Below are positions 1 to 6,036 of a stretch of DNA of 8,583 bases, one piece after another. Position 1 is the stretch's first letter. Each line of letters starts with the position of its first letter. The notes beneath the pieces were generated by a model. It saw nothing but the letters and a program-made list of their open reading frames with translations, made no database searches and was not told the DNA's origin. The position numbers and the translations under genes are program-made. The stretch is from an uncultured Eubacteriales bacterium (GTDB taxonomy: Bacteria > Bacillota > Clostridia > Oscillospirales > CAG-272): NCBI GenBank assembly GCA_934477985.1, contig CAKSOR010000088.1, positions 1-8,583 on the forward strand. The letters run 5' to 3'.

Positions 1-932
1 TAAATTTCGCCGTAAGCGGCGTTGAAGCGCTCCGGAAAGTCATAAATTCCGGGCTTTATGAATAAACTCATCGCGCGTCCCTCGATTGACGGCTCGCGGA
101 GCAGGCACTCCTTCACCTCCGGGTGGTCGTCCATGAAGACGAACTCTGTGTCGACCATCCCGTGGTCGGCGGTGACGATCACGAGCGAGTCGGTGAGCTC
201 AGAGCAGAGCTTTTCGACGCCCGCGTCGATTTTCTCAAGTATCCTATATATCTTCGGGTGAGAGATGCCGTAGTCGTGTATCCTGTAGTCGGGAAGCGGC
301 GAGTAGCCATATATGTATTTCGGCGTGTCGTCCTCACAAAGCCCGCTGACTGTCGCGAAGAGCGCGTCGACGCTGTCGGCTCTCGGCTCGGAGTAGGGCG
401 AGACGAAATACGCCGGGATTCCGCGCCTGTTCAGCTTGTCCGTCACCGGTTCGAACGGCAGGAACTTTCCGGCGACATTGAAGCCGGCGGCGGGCTTTCC
501 GTCCGAGGTGTTCGGGTAGAGGTTGACGACCTTTCCGGGCGCTGATTTATCGGCGGTCTTAAGATACTCGGTGTACTCAGCGGCTGAGAGTCCGCCGTCA
601 AGCGCCTTGTCATAAAACCACGATGACCAGCCGAGCCAGCCGTGCCCGATCGGCTCAAGTCCGGTCAGCACCGAGGTGGTCGCGGCGGTGGTTGTCGGCG
701 GAAAGACTGACGAAATCGTTCCGGCGAGGTGTTTTCGCAGGAATGAGTCGGGCGGGAGAGTTTCGAGCACCGACATTCCCATTCCGTCGAAGAGCAGGAG
801 CACGACGTTTTTGTAACTCCGCCCGAGGAGAGCGTCGGCTTCGGGCAGGGTCTCATGCGCCGGGTCGAGTCCGAAATGCTTCATCACCGACGAAATCAAC
901 GACACGAGGCTGTGTCCGTAATCAATTTCCAT
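1..932 (-). CDS. Alkaline phosphatase / nucleotide pyrophosphatase superfamily hydrolase (C-terminus cut by window edge)
   Basis: The frame opens with an ATG at 932, preceded by an AAAGGAA ribosome binding site about 8 nt upstream, and stays open for 310 residues to the window edge. The fold signature of metal-dependent type I phosphodiesterases is clear. LLLFDGMG (residues 46-53) supplies metal ligand D49. The PPTTTAATTS stretch (78-87) holds the nucleophilic Thr, probably T80 or T81, followed by TGLEPIGHGWLGW. D215-xxx-H219-xx-G222 and ADHGM (255-259, D256 and H257) are further metal ligands. The last His motif of the family would lie beyond the edge. There is no signal peptide, so the enzyme is probably cytoplasmic. 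It should cleave phosphomono- or diesters (nucleotides, phosphonates or lipid head groups), but the substrate cannot be read from the motifs. The gene follows tsaD on the same strand after a 181-nt gap and may have its own promoter. Confidence 0.88.
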   Translation of the reverse strand, partial: MEIDYGHSLVSLISSVMKHFGLDPAHETLPEADALLGRSYKNVVLLLFDGMGMSVLETLPPDSFLRKHLAGTISSVFPPTTTAATTSVLTGLEPIGHGWLGWSSWFYDKALDGGLSAAEYTEYLKTADKSAPGKVVNLYPNTSDGKPAAGFNVAGKFLPFEPVTDKLNRRGIPAYFVSPYSEPRADSVDALFATVSGLCEDDTPKYIYGYSPLPDYRIHDYGISHPKIYRILEKIDAGVEKLCSELTDSLVIVTADHGMVDTEFVFMDDHPEVKECLLREPSIEGRAMSLFIKPGIYDFPERFNAAYGEI

Positions 933-940
933 GTCCGTTC

Positions 941-1108
941 CTTTCCACGTTTATGACAGGGTTTTCCACACTTATAACCGGCTTTTCAACAGCGTGTGGA
1001 GTACTTTTGCGTCGAAAAAGCTGAACGCGGGCGGATATTTCCGACTTTTCCACGGGTTTTGCAAAGCCTTCTGCACAACCTGTGGAAAACTTTTTAACTT
1101 TTTCAACA
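941..1108. promoter_or_regulatory. Cluster of DnaA-box-like 9-mers
   Basis: The 181-nt gap between tsaD and the phosphatase gene holds repeated 9-mers related to the DnaA box TTWTNCACA. Two match exactly: TTTTCCACA at 962-970 and its reverse complement at 1081-1089. Four have one mismatch: TTTTCAACA at 983-991 and 1100-1108, TTTTCCACG at 1046-1054 and TTCTGCACA at 1069-1077. Two weaker ones lie at 941-949 and 995-1003 (reverse). The gap is visibly richer in A+T than the flanking genes. Such clusters occur at replication origins, at DnaA-titrating or reactivating sites and in DnaA-regulated promoters. No dnaA, dnaN or other origin marker lies in the window, so the role is open. Confidence 0.5.
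971..1000 (-). promoter_or_regulatory. Weak candidate promoter for the phosphatase gene
   Basis: On the minus strand TCCACA (reverse complement of 995-1000, 4 of 6 to the -35 consensus) is followed after 18 nt by TATAAG (reverse complement of 971-976, 5 of 6 to the -10). The start point would fall in or beside the exact DnaA-like box at 962-970, and the -35 lies in a weak box. This is the best promoter-like match in the gap but is well below consensus. Read-through from tsaD is an alternative, since I see no terminator after tsaD. Confidence 0.25.
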
Positions 1109-1113
1109 GCATT

Positions 1114-2130
1114 TCACAGGTCGTTCCGACCGCTCGCGAAGGCGTTGAGCGACGTTCCCGCGCGTGTTCCGGCGAGAAATTCATAGTAGCCCTGAGCCGC
1201 TATCATCGCGCCGTTGTCGCCGCAGAGTGAGCGCGGCGGCATGTAGAAGCTGAGCTTCCGCTTCGCGCAGAATTTCTCGAGTCCATCGCGAAGATGCGAG
1301 TTCGCGGCGACCCCTCCGGCTATGACAATTTTGTCAAGTCCGGTCTGATCGATCGCCATTCCGAGCTTCTTTACGACCGAGCTGACGACCGTCTTCGTGA
1401 AGGAGGCGGCGACATCCTCGCGGCTATAGGGCTCGTTTTTCTGCCCGCAGTTGTGCAGGTGGTTGATGACCGCGGTCTTGAGTCCGCTGAACGAGAAGTC
1501 GAGATTGTCGCCGACGACCGCCGCTGACGGGAATTTTATCGCGTCGGGGGTTCCGATCGACGCGAGTCTGTCCATCTCAGCGCCGCCGGGGTATGGAAGC
1601 CCCATGACGCGTCCGACCTTGTCAAAAGCCTCGCCTATCGCGTCGTCGCGCGTGCGCCCGACCGTCTCATATGTGACGTAGTCGACGACTTTCACAAGGC
1701 TGGTGTGCCCGCCGGACGCGACAAGCGCCAGAAACGGCGGCTTTAAGTCGGGGTGGACGAAATAATTCGCCGCGACATGCCCCTTGATGTGGTTGACCGG
1801 CACGAGGGGTATGTTATTGGCGTATGCCAACGACTTCGCGAAGCTGACGCCGACGAGCAGCGCGCCGATGAGTCCGGGCGTGTTCGTGACGGCTATCGCG
1901 TCGATGTCCTTCAGTGTGACGCCGGCGTTCCCGAGGGCTTCATAGGTTATGCCCGAGATCGCGTCGCAGTGAGCGCGGCTGGCTATCTCGGGGACGACTC
2001 CGCCGTAGAGCTTGTGAGTCTCGATCTGCGACGCGACGATGTTCGAGAGTATCGTCTTTTCATCGCCTTCAAAGCGGCAGACCGAAGCCGAGGTCTCGTC
2101 GCAGGAGCTTTCAAATGATAATATCAGCAT
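1114..2130 (-). CDS. tsaD: tRNA N6-adenosine threonylcarbamoyltransferase TsaD
   Basis: TsaD transfers the threonylcarbamoyl group from threonylcarbamoyl-AMP to A37 of ANN-decoding tRNAs, working in bacteria with TsaB and TsaE in the cytoplasm. The 338-residue product is full length for the family. It shows the ASKHA-fold N-terminus with SSCDETSAS (8-16), the metal-binding NHIKGH (H114, H118), the nucleotide-loop ASGGHTSLV (138-146), DDAIGEAFDKVGRVMGLPYPGG (162-183), GGVAANSHLR (272-281) and the ligand Asp in CGDNGAMIA (D305). The start ATG at 2130 has an AAGGAAG site about 5 nt upstream. The start lies inside the end of rimI (20-nt overlap), which implies translational coupling. tsaB and tsaE do not precede rimI here and must lie elsewhere. 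Confidence 0.97.
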   Translation of the reverse strand: MLILSFESSCDETSASVCRFEGDEKTILSNIVASQIETHKLYGGVVPEIASRAHCDAISGITYEALGNAGVTLKDIDAIAVTNTPGLIGALLVGVSFAKSLAYANNIPLVPVNHIKGHVAANYFVHPDLKPPFLALVASGGHTSLVKVVDYVTYETVGRTRDDAIGEAFDKVGRVMGLPYPGGAEMDRLASIGTPDAIKFPSAAVVGDNLDFSFSGLKTAVINHLHNCGQKNEPYSREDVAASFTKTVVSSVVKKLGMAIDQTGLDKIVIAGGVAANSHLRDGLEKFCAKRKLSFYMPPRSLCGDNGAMIAAQGYYEFLAGTRAGTSLNAFASGRNDL

Positions 2131-2563
2131 TGTTCTTCCTTTTATGACTCATGAGTATCGCGTTCTCGCGCGGGTTGGAGTAGAAGTTCTTCCGCACGCC
2201 GTCGCGCAGGAATCCCTCGCTCTCATAGAGCGTGATAGCCGGGAGATTCGATTCGCGGACCTCAAGAAAGAGGTTTTCCACCTCCGGGAGGTTCTTGAGC
2301 TCTTTTATCAGAGTGCGTCCGACTCCCTTCCGGCGCATTGCGGCGGTGACCGCGACATTCGTTATATATCCGTCGCTTCCGGATATATAGAGGCCCGCGT
2401 AGCCCGCGACGGACTGACCGACCACCGCTTTCAGGGCTATTGTGAAATCCAGATCGAAGAAATCCTCAAAGCTCTTGCTTCCCCATGGGGTCTGGAAACA
2501 CTCATTCTCGAGTGCGCACAGCGCCGGGATGTCCTCCCTGCCGGCTTTTTCGACTTTTATCAT
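2111..2563 (-). CDS. rimI: Ribosomal protein S18-alanine N-acetyltransferase RimI
   Basis: This is a 150-residue GNAT acetyltransferase, the usual RimI length. Family members acetylate the N-terminal alanine of ribosomal protein S18, and some have a wider protein N-acetyltransferase role. Visible features are ENECFQTPWG near the N-terminus (20-28), typical of RimI, then beta-strand ITNVAV (67-72) leading into the acetyl-CoA loop R77-R-K-G80-V-G82. LEVRESN (100-106) carries the probable catalytic Glu (E101), and ITLYESEGF (110-118) is the conserved C-terminal motif. It overlaps the lipoprotein gene upstream by 4 nt (ATGA) and tsaD downstream by 20 nt. rimI beside tsaD is a common bacterial arrangement and supports the assignment. 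Other GNATs look similar, but this context makes RimI likely. Confidence 0.92.
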   Translation of the reverse strand: MIKVEKAGREDIPALCALENECFQTPWGSKSFEDFFDLDFTIALKAVVGQSVAGYAGLYISGSDGYITNVAVTAAMRRKGVGRTLIKELKNLPEVENLFLEVRESNLPAITLYESEGFLRDGVRKNFYSNPRENAILMSHKRKNNADIII

Positions 2564-3246
2564 GATTCTTCTCCGGTATTGAAGGAGAGGTACTTCTCAA
2601 GCTCGTTTCCGATTCTCACGCAGGTCTTGGTCGAGCGGTCGTAGAGAAAGCAGTCGTAGTAATAGTACGGCACGGTCTTGAGCTCCGAATCCGGATCGTC
2701 CGGGTCAAGAGCGATCGTCCGCTCGCCCTCCATCGGCTTTGCGATGAAGAGAAGGTTGTAGTAGATGCCGGGGTACTTCTCCGACTCGAATTTCAGCTTG
2801 TAGCTCTTGCCCGAGTCAGGGACGCTGACCTTCTCGCCGGTCACGAAGGCGTTCACGACGGCGTCGACGTCAGACTGCTCGGTGACCTGACCTATAGCTG
2901 TGGTTATTGTGCTCTCGACGCAGATGTAGATTCTGTTCGCCTCAAACTCCTCAAGCGTCGGGAGAGTCAGCCTGTCCGAGTACCAGACGCCGCCGATACC
3001 GTCGTAGGGCTCGGAGATCCACTCGGATGTGTCGAGCCCGGTGATCGGGTAGAGCTCAAGCGTCTTGCTCTTCGCGTAAAGCTCTTCATCGGTGCGGACC
3101 GGCTCAAAGCAGATCGGCGCGGGGAGATAGGTTATGCCGTTCTTTTTGTCGATGAGCTTTCCGTCCTGCTCGGTGAGCTTCAGCGCGCAGGAGCAGAGCA
3201 GCAGAGCGGTCAGGATAAACGCGGCTAAAAGCGCTGCCTTTTTCAT
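2560..3246 (-). CDS. Lipoprotein of unknown function
   Basis: I do not recognise the family. The 228-residue product starts MKK and has a hydrophobic core (residues 4-17) ending in the lipobox L-C-S-C with lipidation Cys at 20 (C18 is a less likely alternative). It should be a membrane-anchored protein facing outward. The mature part has no transmembrane segment. It is acidic and aromatic-rich, with WISEPYDGIGGVWY (76-89), a YPGIYYNLLF stretch and a VPYYYYDCFLYDR stretch near the C-terminus, suggesting a small beta-rich extracytoplasmic domain. The ATG directly follows the TAA of the dCMP deaminase gene, with a weak GGAAAG site inside that gene. Its TGA overlaps the rimI ATG. It is therefore an operon partner of cytoplasmic nucleotide and tRNA enzymes, with no obvious shared role. 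Confidence 0.85.
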   Translation of the reverse strand: MKKAALLAAFILTALLLCSCALKLTEQDGKLIDKKNGITYLPAPICFEPVRTDEELYAKSKTLELYPITGLDTSEWISEPYDGIGGVWYSDRLTLPTLEEFEANRIYICVESTITTAIGQVTEQSDVDAVVNAFVTGEKVSVPDSGKSYKLKFESEKYPGIYYNLLFIAKPMEGERTIALDPDDPDSELKTVPYYYYDCFLYDRSTKTCVRIGNELEKYLSFNTGEES

Positions 3247-3735
3247 TTAATAGCCGAACTTTCCCGACAGACTGTCGTCGTCCTCGACCCAGCTGAGCAC
3301 CGGGATCGTCCTGAATGTGCTGCTGCCGGTGCGGATGATGACGGTTTCGATTCCGGCGTTGATTACCATGCGCTTGCACATCATGCAGCAGTTGGTGTCG
3401 CAGACAAGCTCGCCGGTCTTCGCGTCGACGCAGGACATGTAGAGAGTCGCGCCGAGCATCTGCTCGCGGGAGGCGGCGATTATCGCGTTAGCCTCCGAGT
3501 GGACGGCGCGGCAGAGTTCATAGCGCTCGCCGCGCGGGATTTTCAGCTGATCGCGGATACACGAGCCGATGTCCGCGCAGTTCTGGCGGTCGCGGGGAGC
3601 GCCGTTGTAGCCGGTCGATACGATTACGTCGTTCTTGACGATTATCGCGCCGTATTTCTTGCGCAGACAGGTGCTGCGCTCGGCGACGGTCTGCGCGATG
3701 TCGAGGTAGTAGTTGTGTTTTGAAACGCGTTCCAT
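3247..3735 (-). CDS. Deoxycytidylate (dCMP) deaminase family protein
   Basis: This zinc enzyme would deaminate dCMP to dUMP, the precursor of dTMP, in the cytoplasm. It belongs to the ComEB / phage T4 Cd group. Motifs in the 162-residue product (numbered from ATG 3735) are KYGAIIVKNDVIVSTGYNGAP (about 27-47), the zinc/catalytic motif H79-S-E81-A-N, and the second zinc site C117-M-M-C120 followed by KRMVINAGIETV. The residue before the first cysteine of the usual PCxxC motif is Cys instead of Pro. A longer frame begins with GTG at 3744, but that codon sits inside the AAAGGTG ribosome binding site, which lies 8 nt before the ATG at 3735. I therefore take the ATG. The gene lies 22 nt after galU and abuts the lipoprotein gene. 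A cytidine-type deaminase of other specificity is possible but less likely. Confidence 0.9.
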   Translation of the reverse strand: MERVSKHNYYLDIAQTVAERSTCLRKKYGAIIVKNDVIVSTGYNGAPRDRQNCADIGSCIRDQLKIPRGERYELCRAVHSEANAIIAASREQMLGATLYMSCVDAKTGELVCDTNCCMMCKRMVINAGIETVIIRTGSSTFRTIPVLSWVEDDDSLSGKFGY

Positions 3736-3757
3736 AAATTTCACCTTTCGTGGATTG

Positions 3758-4627
3758 TCAGAGCGTTTTTACGAATTCCTTAAGGAATGCTTTGAACTCC
3801 TCGCCGACCTCGGGGTGCTTGACCGCCTCGGTGACGTTCGCCTTGAGGAATCCGAGCTTTGAGCCGAAGTCAAAGCGCGTGCCCTCGAAGTCGATCGCGG
3901 TCATTCCGCCGCGGTTCGACACGACCCTCATGGCGTCGGTGAGCTGGATCTCGCCGCCCGCGCCTGGAGGTGTCTGCTCGAGTATGCCGAAGATTTCAGG
4001 TGTGAGAAGGACTCTTCCGAGGATAGAGAGGTTGGTGTAGACCTGATCAGGCTTGGGCTTTTCGATCATGTCGGTGACGTTGTAGACGCCCTTTTCGATC
4101 TCGTCGGCTTTGAGCGAGCAGTACTTCGCGACAAGCTCCCACGGCACGGGCTTGACGCCGCAGACCGGCTTGCCGTATTTGTCGAAAGCCTCGTTCATCT
4201 GCGCGCAGACCGGCTTTTCGGACATTATTATGTCGTCGCCGTAGAGTATGTAGAAGGGGTCGTTTCCGACGAAATTCTTCGCGGTGAGGACGGCGTGACC
4301 AAGACCGCGTGTCTCCTTCTGGCGGAGAAAATATACGTTCGCCATCGAGCAGATCTTGCGCATCTCCTCGATCTTGTCGAACTTTCCCGACTGCGTGAGC
4401 TTCTGCTCATACTCAATCGAATAGTCGAAGTAGTTTTCGATAGCGTCCTTGCCGCGTCCGGTGATTATCAGAATATCCTCGGCGCCGGCGGCGGCTGCTT
4501 CTTCGACCAATGTCGAAATAGCGGGCTTATCGACGATCGGGAGCATCTCCTTTGGGACGGTGCGCGAGATCGGGAGCATACGAGTGCCGAGTCCGGCAGC
4601 TGGGATGACAGCTTTTTTGATTTTCAT
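3758..4627 (-). CDS. galU: UTP--glucose-1-phosphate uridylyltransferase
   Basis: GalU makes UDP-glucose and pyrophosphate from UTP and glucose-1-phosphate. UDP-glucose feeds glycolipid, exopolysaccharide, teichoic acid glycosylation and Leloir pathways. The 289-residue product is of normal length. It has the nucleotidyltransferase signature AAGLGTRMLP (10-19), KEMLPIVDKP (26-35), ITGRGKDAIENYFD (55-68), GLGHAV (108-113), the metal-binding GDD (130-132), IEKP (188-191), GGEIQLTDAM (224-233) and TRFDFGSKLGFLKA (250-263). The ATG at 4627 has an AAAGGAG site 8 nt upstream. It is the first gene of a five-gene leftward operon. Two promoters can serve it: a proximal one at 4696-4724 and a distal one at 4877-4905, which would give a leader of about 240 nt. 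Confidence 0.96.
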   Translation of the reverse strand: MKIKKAVIPAAGLGTRMLPISRTVPKEMLPIVDKPAISTLVEEAAAAGAEDILIITGRGKDAIENYFDYSIEYEQKLTQSGKFDKIEEMRKICSMANVYFLRQKETRGLGHAVLTAKNFVGNDPFYILYGDDIIMSEKPVCAQMNEAFDKYGKPVCGVKPVPWELVAKYCSLKADEIEKGVYNVTDMIEKPKPDQVYTNLSILGRVLLTPEIFGILEQTPPGAGGEIQLTDAMRVVSNRGGMTAIDFEGTRFDFGSKLGFLKANVTEAVKHPEVGEEFKAFLKEFVKTL

Positions 4628-4695
4628 TGCCGATTCTCCTTTAACTTTGAAAAGAAAGTGATTTTTATATCAAAGGGGGCATTTTGTAATAATAT

Positions 4696-4724
4696 ATTAT
4701 AACGCGTTTTTGTAAATAAATCAA
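4696..4724 (-). promoter_or_regulatory. Proximal galU promoter
   Basis: On the minus strand TTGATT (reverse complement of 4719-4724), a 17-nt spacer and a perfect TATAAT (reverse complement of 4696-4701) form a good sigma-A-type promoter. The predicted start near 4689 would give a leader of about 62 nt. The A+T-rich island around it (about 4660-4740) stands out from the G+C-rich surroundings. Confidence 0.72.
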
Positions 4725-4747
4725 GGGGTATATTATAAATTCCGGCG

Positions 4748-4835
4748 GGAAAATCAGAAAAAATCATTTTCCGGTGCAGAAGGGCTCAGACCGCGGGTAA
4801 GCGTCCCCTGAACTTATCGCCGGAAAAACCCGCGG
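4748..4835. repeat. Two inverted repeats in the divergent intergenic region
   Basis: GGAAAAT at 4748-4754 pairs with ATTTTCC at 4766-4772 across an 11-nt loop. CCGCGGGT at 4791-4798 pairs perfectly with ACCCGCGG at 4828-4835 across 29 nt. Neither is followed by a T-run in either direction, so they are not classic terminators. Both would be transcribed as part of the long galU leader from the promoter at 4877-4905, where they could fold as stem-loops. They match no RNA family I know. Confidence 0.4.
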
Positions 4836-4849
4836 GATTCTCAAAAGAC

Positions 4850-4878
4850 TTGACAAACACCTATCTTTGTGATACAAT
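4850..4878 (+). promoter_or_regulatory. Promoter of the metallophosphoesterase gene
   Basis: TTGACA (4850-4855), a 17-nt spacer ending in the extended -10 motif TGA (4870-4872), and TACAAT (4873-4878) form a near-consensus sigma-A promoter. The start is expected near 4885, leaving a leader of about 157 nt before the ATG at 5042. The element overlaps a mirror promoter on the other strand and lies within a 58-bp dyad. Confidence 0.8.
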
Positions 4879-4905
4879 TATATCATGATGAACCGGATTT
4901 GTCAA
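4877..4905 (-). promoter_or_regulatory. Distal, full-consensus promoter directed toward galU
   Basis: Read on the minus strand, TTGACA (4905-4900), a 17-nt spacer ending in TGA (4885-4883) and TATAAT (4882-4877) match the sigma-A consensus at every position, including the extended -10. The predicted start is near 4870. The transcript would run through the inverted repeats at 4748-4835 and the proximal promoter into galU, or could end earlier as a separate small RNA. Its -10 overlaps the rightward promoter's -10 by 2 bp. Confidence 0.7.
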
Positions 4906-4913
4906 GCTCTGAG

Positions 4914-5019
4914 GATAAGCTGAATGAGTCGGACTTTTTCACTGAAGAGCCCCGGACTCACGGGCTTATCGGCTGGAGAATCACTGAAACAGATGGCGGT
5001 GCGGCTCAGCGAAACCGTC
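4914..5019 (+). promoter_or_regulatory. Structured 5' leader of the metallophosphoesterase mRNA
   Basis: Two stem-loops lie between the promoter and the ribosome binding site. The first has an outer helix GATAAGC (4914-4920) with GCTTATC (4964-4970) and an inner helix TGAGTC (4925-4930) with GACTCA (4955-4960). The second pairs GGCGGT (4995-5000) with ACCGTC (5014-5019), one pair being G-U. It ends 9 nt before the GGAGG site at 5029-5033. The first helix also covers an ATG at 4924 that has its own GAGGA site at 4911-4915. I recognise no known riboswitch core. Ordinary UTR folding is an alternative. Confidence 0.4.
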
Positions 5020-5041
5020 AGGCTTCATGGAGGAATTAATT

Positions 5042-6031
5042 ATGTTTACTTTACAAAAGCCAAAGAACCGCGACTTCCGCGTCCTGAATCTCACCGATAC
5101 CCACCTTGTCGCCGACGAGTGGGAGTGCAAAGCCGCCGACAACGGCAGAAACCGCCGGATACTCGAGTACACGATCGGCTCGCTGATCGCCAATGTCAAG
5201 CCCGATCTCATTACGGTCTCGGGCGACATTACCTTCGCGGATTCGCCGCGCGCAGATTCGGCTTATGAGAATTTCTCGGCTCTGCTCGAGTCGTACAGAA
5301 TTCCGTGGGCTTTCGTCTGGGGAAATCACGACAATCAGGCGGGCGCTGAGGTCGCTTCGCACCACGCCGACATAATGCTCTCGCGTGGACACTGCCTCTT
5401 CGAGAAGGGCAACCCGGCTATGGGCTGCGGAAACTACATCATAAAAATCGAGGAGGACGGAAAGCCGATCCACGCGATATTCATGATGGACAGCCACGAC
5501 CGCTTCGACTTCACCGAGCCCGACGGCAAGGTGACAAAGAGATGGGCGCATCTTATGCAGAACCAGCTTGACTGGCAGCGCGAGGAGTCGCGAAAGCTCG
5601 CACTTCCGGCGACTCTGATAATGCACATGCCGTATTACGCCTATCACGACGCCTTTGCCGCGGCATGGAACGGCTTTATTGACCCGAAGACGATAAGCCC
5701 CGCGGAGAGCCGCGACCCGAAGTACTGGAAGGAGGGCTACAAGACGGCTTACGGCGCGAAATATGAGGGCGTCGGTTCATATCCGGTCGACACCGGCGAT
5801 TTCGACTACGTAAACGCCGGCGGATACACGAAGCTGACGCTGGTCGGGCACGAGCATGTCAACGACTATGTCATCGACTACAAGGGCATGAAGCTCGTCT
5901 ACTCCCTGAAGACCGGCGCGGGCTGCTACTGGGATCAGAGACTCAACGGCGGAACGCTTCTGAGGATCTCGGACAAGGGTGCCGAGGTCGAACATGTGCA
6001 TGTCGATGTCGACTTTATTGTGAATGACTGA
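5042..6031 (+). CDS. Calcineurin-like metallophosphoesterase
   Basis: This 329-residue cytoplasmic protein has no signal peptide. It carries the full di-metal phosphoesterase motif series in order: D19-T-H21, G61-D62, G94-N-H-D97, the single-His motif in MHMP (H195) and G269-H-E-H272. The family hydrolyses phosphomono- or diesters. Members of this shape (DTHL start, about 330 residues, GNHDN) are mostly annotated only as metallophosphoesterases, so no substrate can be given. ATG 5042 is preferred because GGAGG (5029-5033) lies 8 nt before it. An in-frame ATG at 5027 would leave no ribosome binding site. The gene is monocistronic: its own promoter lies at 4850-4878 and a strong intrinsic terminator follows 5 nt after the stop codon. 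Confidence 0.93.
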   Translation: MFTLQKPKNRDFRVLNLTDTHLVADEWECKAADNGRNRRILEYTIGSLIANVKPDLITVSGDITFADSPRADSAYENFSALLESYRIPWAFVWGNHDNQAGAEVASHHADIMLSRGHCLFEKGNPAMGCGNYIIKIEEDGKPIHAIFMMDSHDRFDFTEPDGKVTKRWAHLMQNQLDWQREESRKLALPATLIMHMPYYAYHDAFAAAWNGFIDPKTISPAESRDPKYWKEGYKTAYGAKYEGVGSYPVDTGDFDYVNAGGYTKLTLVGHEHVNDYVIDYKGMKLVYSLKTGAGCYWDQRLNGGTLLRISDKGAEVEHVHVDVDFIVND

Positions 6032-6036
6032 ATGTT

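Larger units (their letters stand above)
4849..4906. repeat. 58-bp imperfect dyad spanning both divergent promoters
   Basis: CTTGACAAA (4849-4857) and TTTGTCAAG (4898-4906) form a perfect 9-bp inverted repeat. The inner TGATA (4870-4874) and TATCA (4881-4885) form another with exactly the same axis, between 4877 and 4878. Counting base pairs around that axis, 20 of 29 positions are symmetric. The symmetry comes mostly from the paired -35, TGA and -10 elements of two opposed promoters. It could also be a binding site for a dimeric regulator. Confidence 0.7.

Noticed and set aside
123..545. A 140-codon rightward open frame
   Set aside because: It is the antisense shadow of the phosphatase-superfamily gene, whose catalytic motifs are intact on the minus strand.
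1090..1116. Intrinsic terminator after tsaD
   Set aside because: A- and T-runs are present but I found no adjoining GC-rich hairpin in the minus-strand direction.
2039..2644. A 201-codon rightward open frame
   Set aside because: It lies antisense to rimI and the tsaD start, has no ribosome binding site or family motifs, and is explained by G+C-rich codon bias.
3736..3744. GTG at 3744 as start of the dCMP deaminase
   Set aside because: The GTG is part of the AAAGGTG ribosome binding site serving the ATG at 3735.
4741..4772. Intrinsic terminator in the divergent region
   Set aside because: The stem has no following T-run on either strand, and no gene ends here.
4888..4923. A 12-codon-with-stop leader peptide (MNRICQALRIS) directly before the ATG at 4924
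   Set aside because: Its ATG lies only a few nt after the predicted transcription start with no room for a ribosome binding site, and nothing in the peptide suggests attenuation.
5027..5041. ATG at 5027 as start of the metallophosphoesterase
   Set aside because: The GGAGG site (5029-5033) lies inside this extension and fits the ATG at 5042 with an 8-nt spacer.
5051..5647. A 198-codon leftward open frame
   Set aside because: It lies wholly antisense to the metallophosphoesterase gene with its full motif set.
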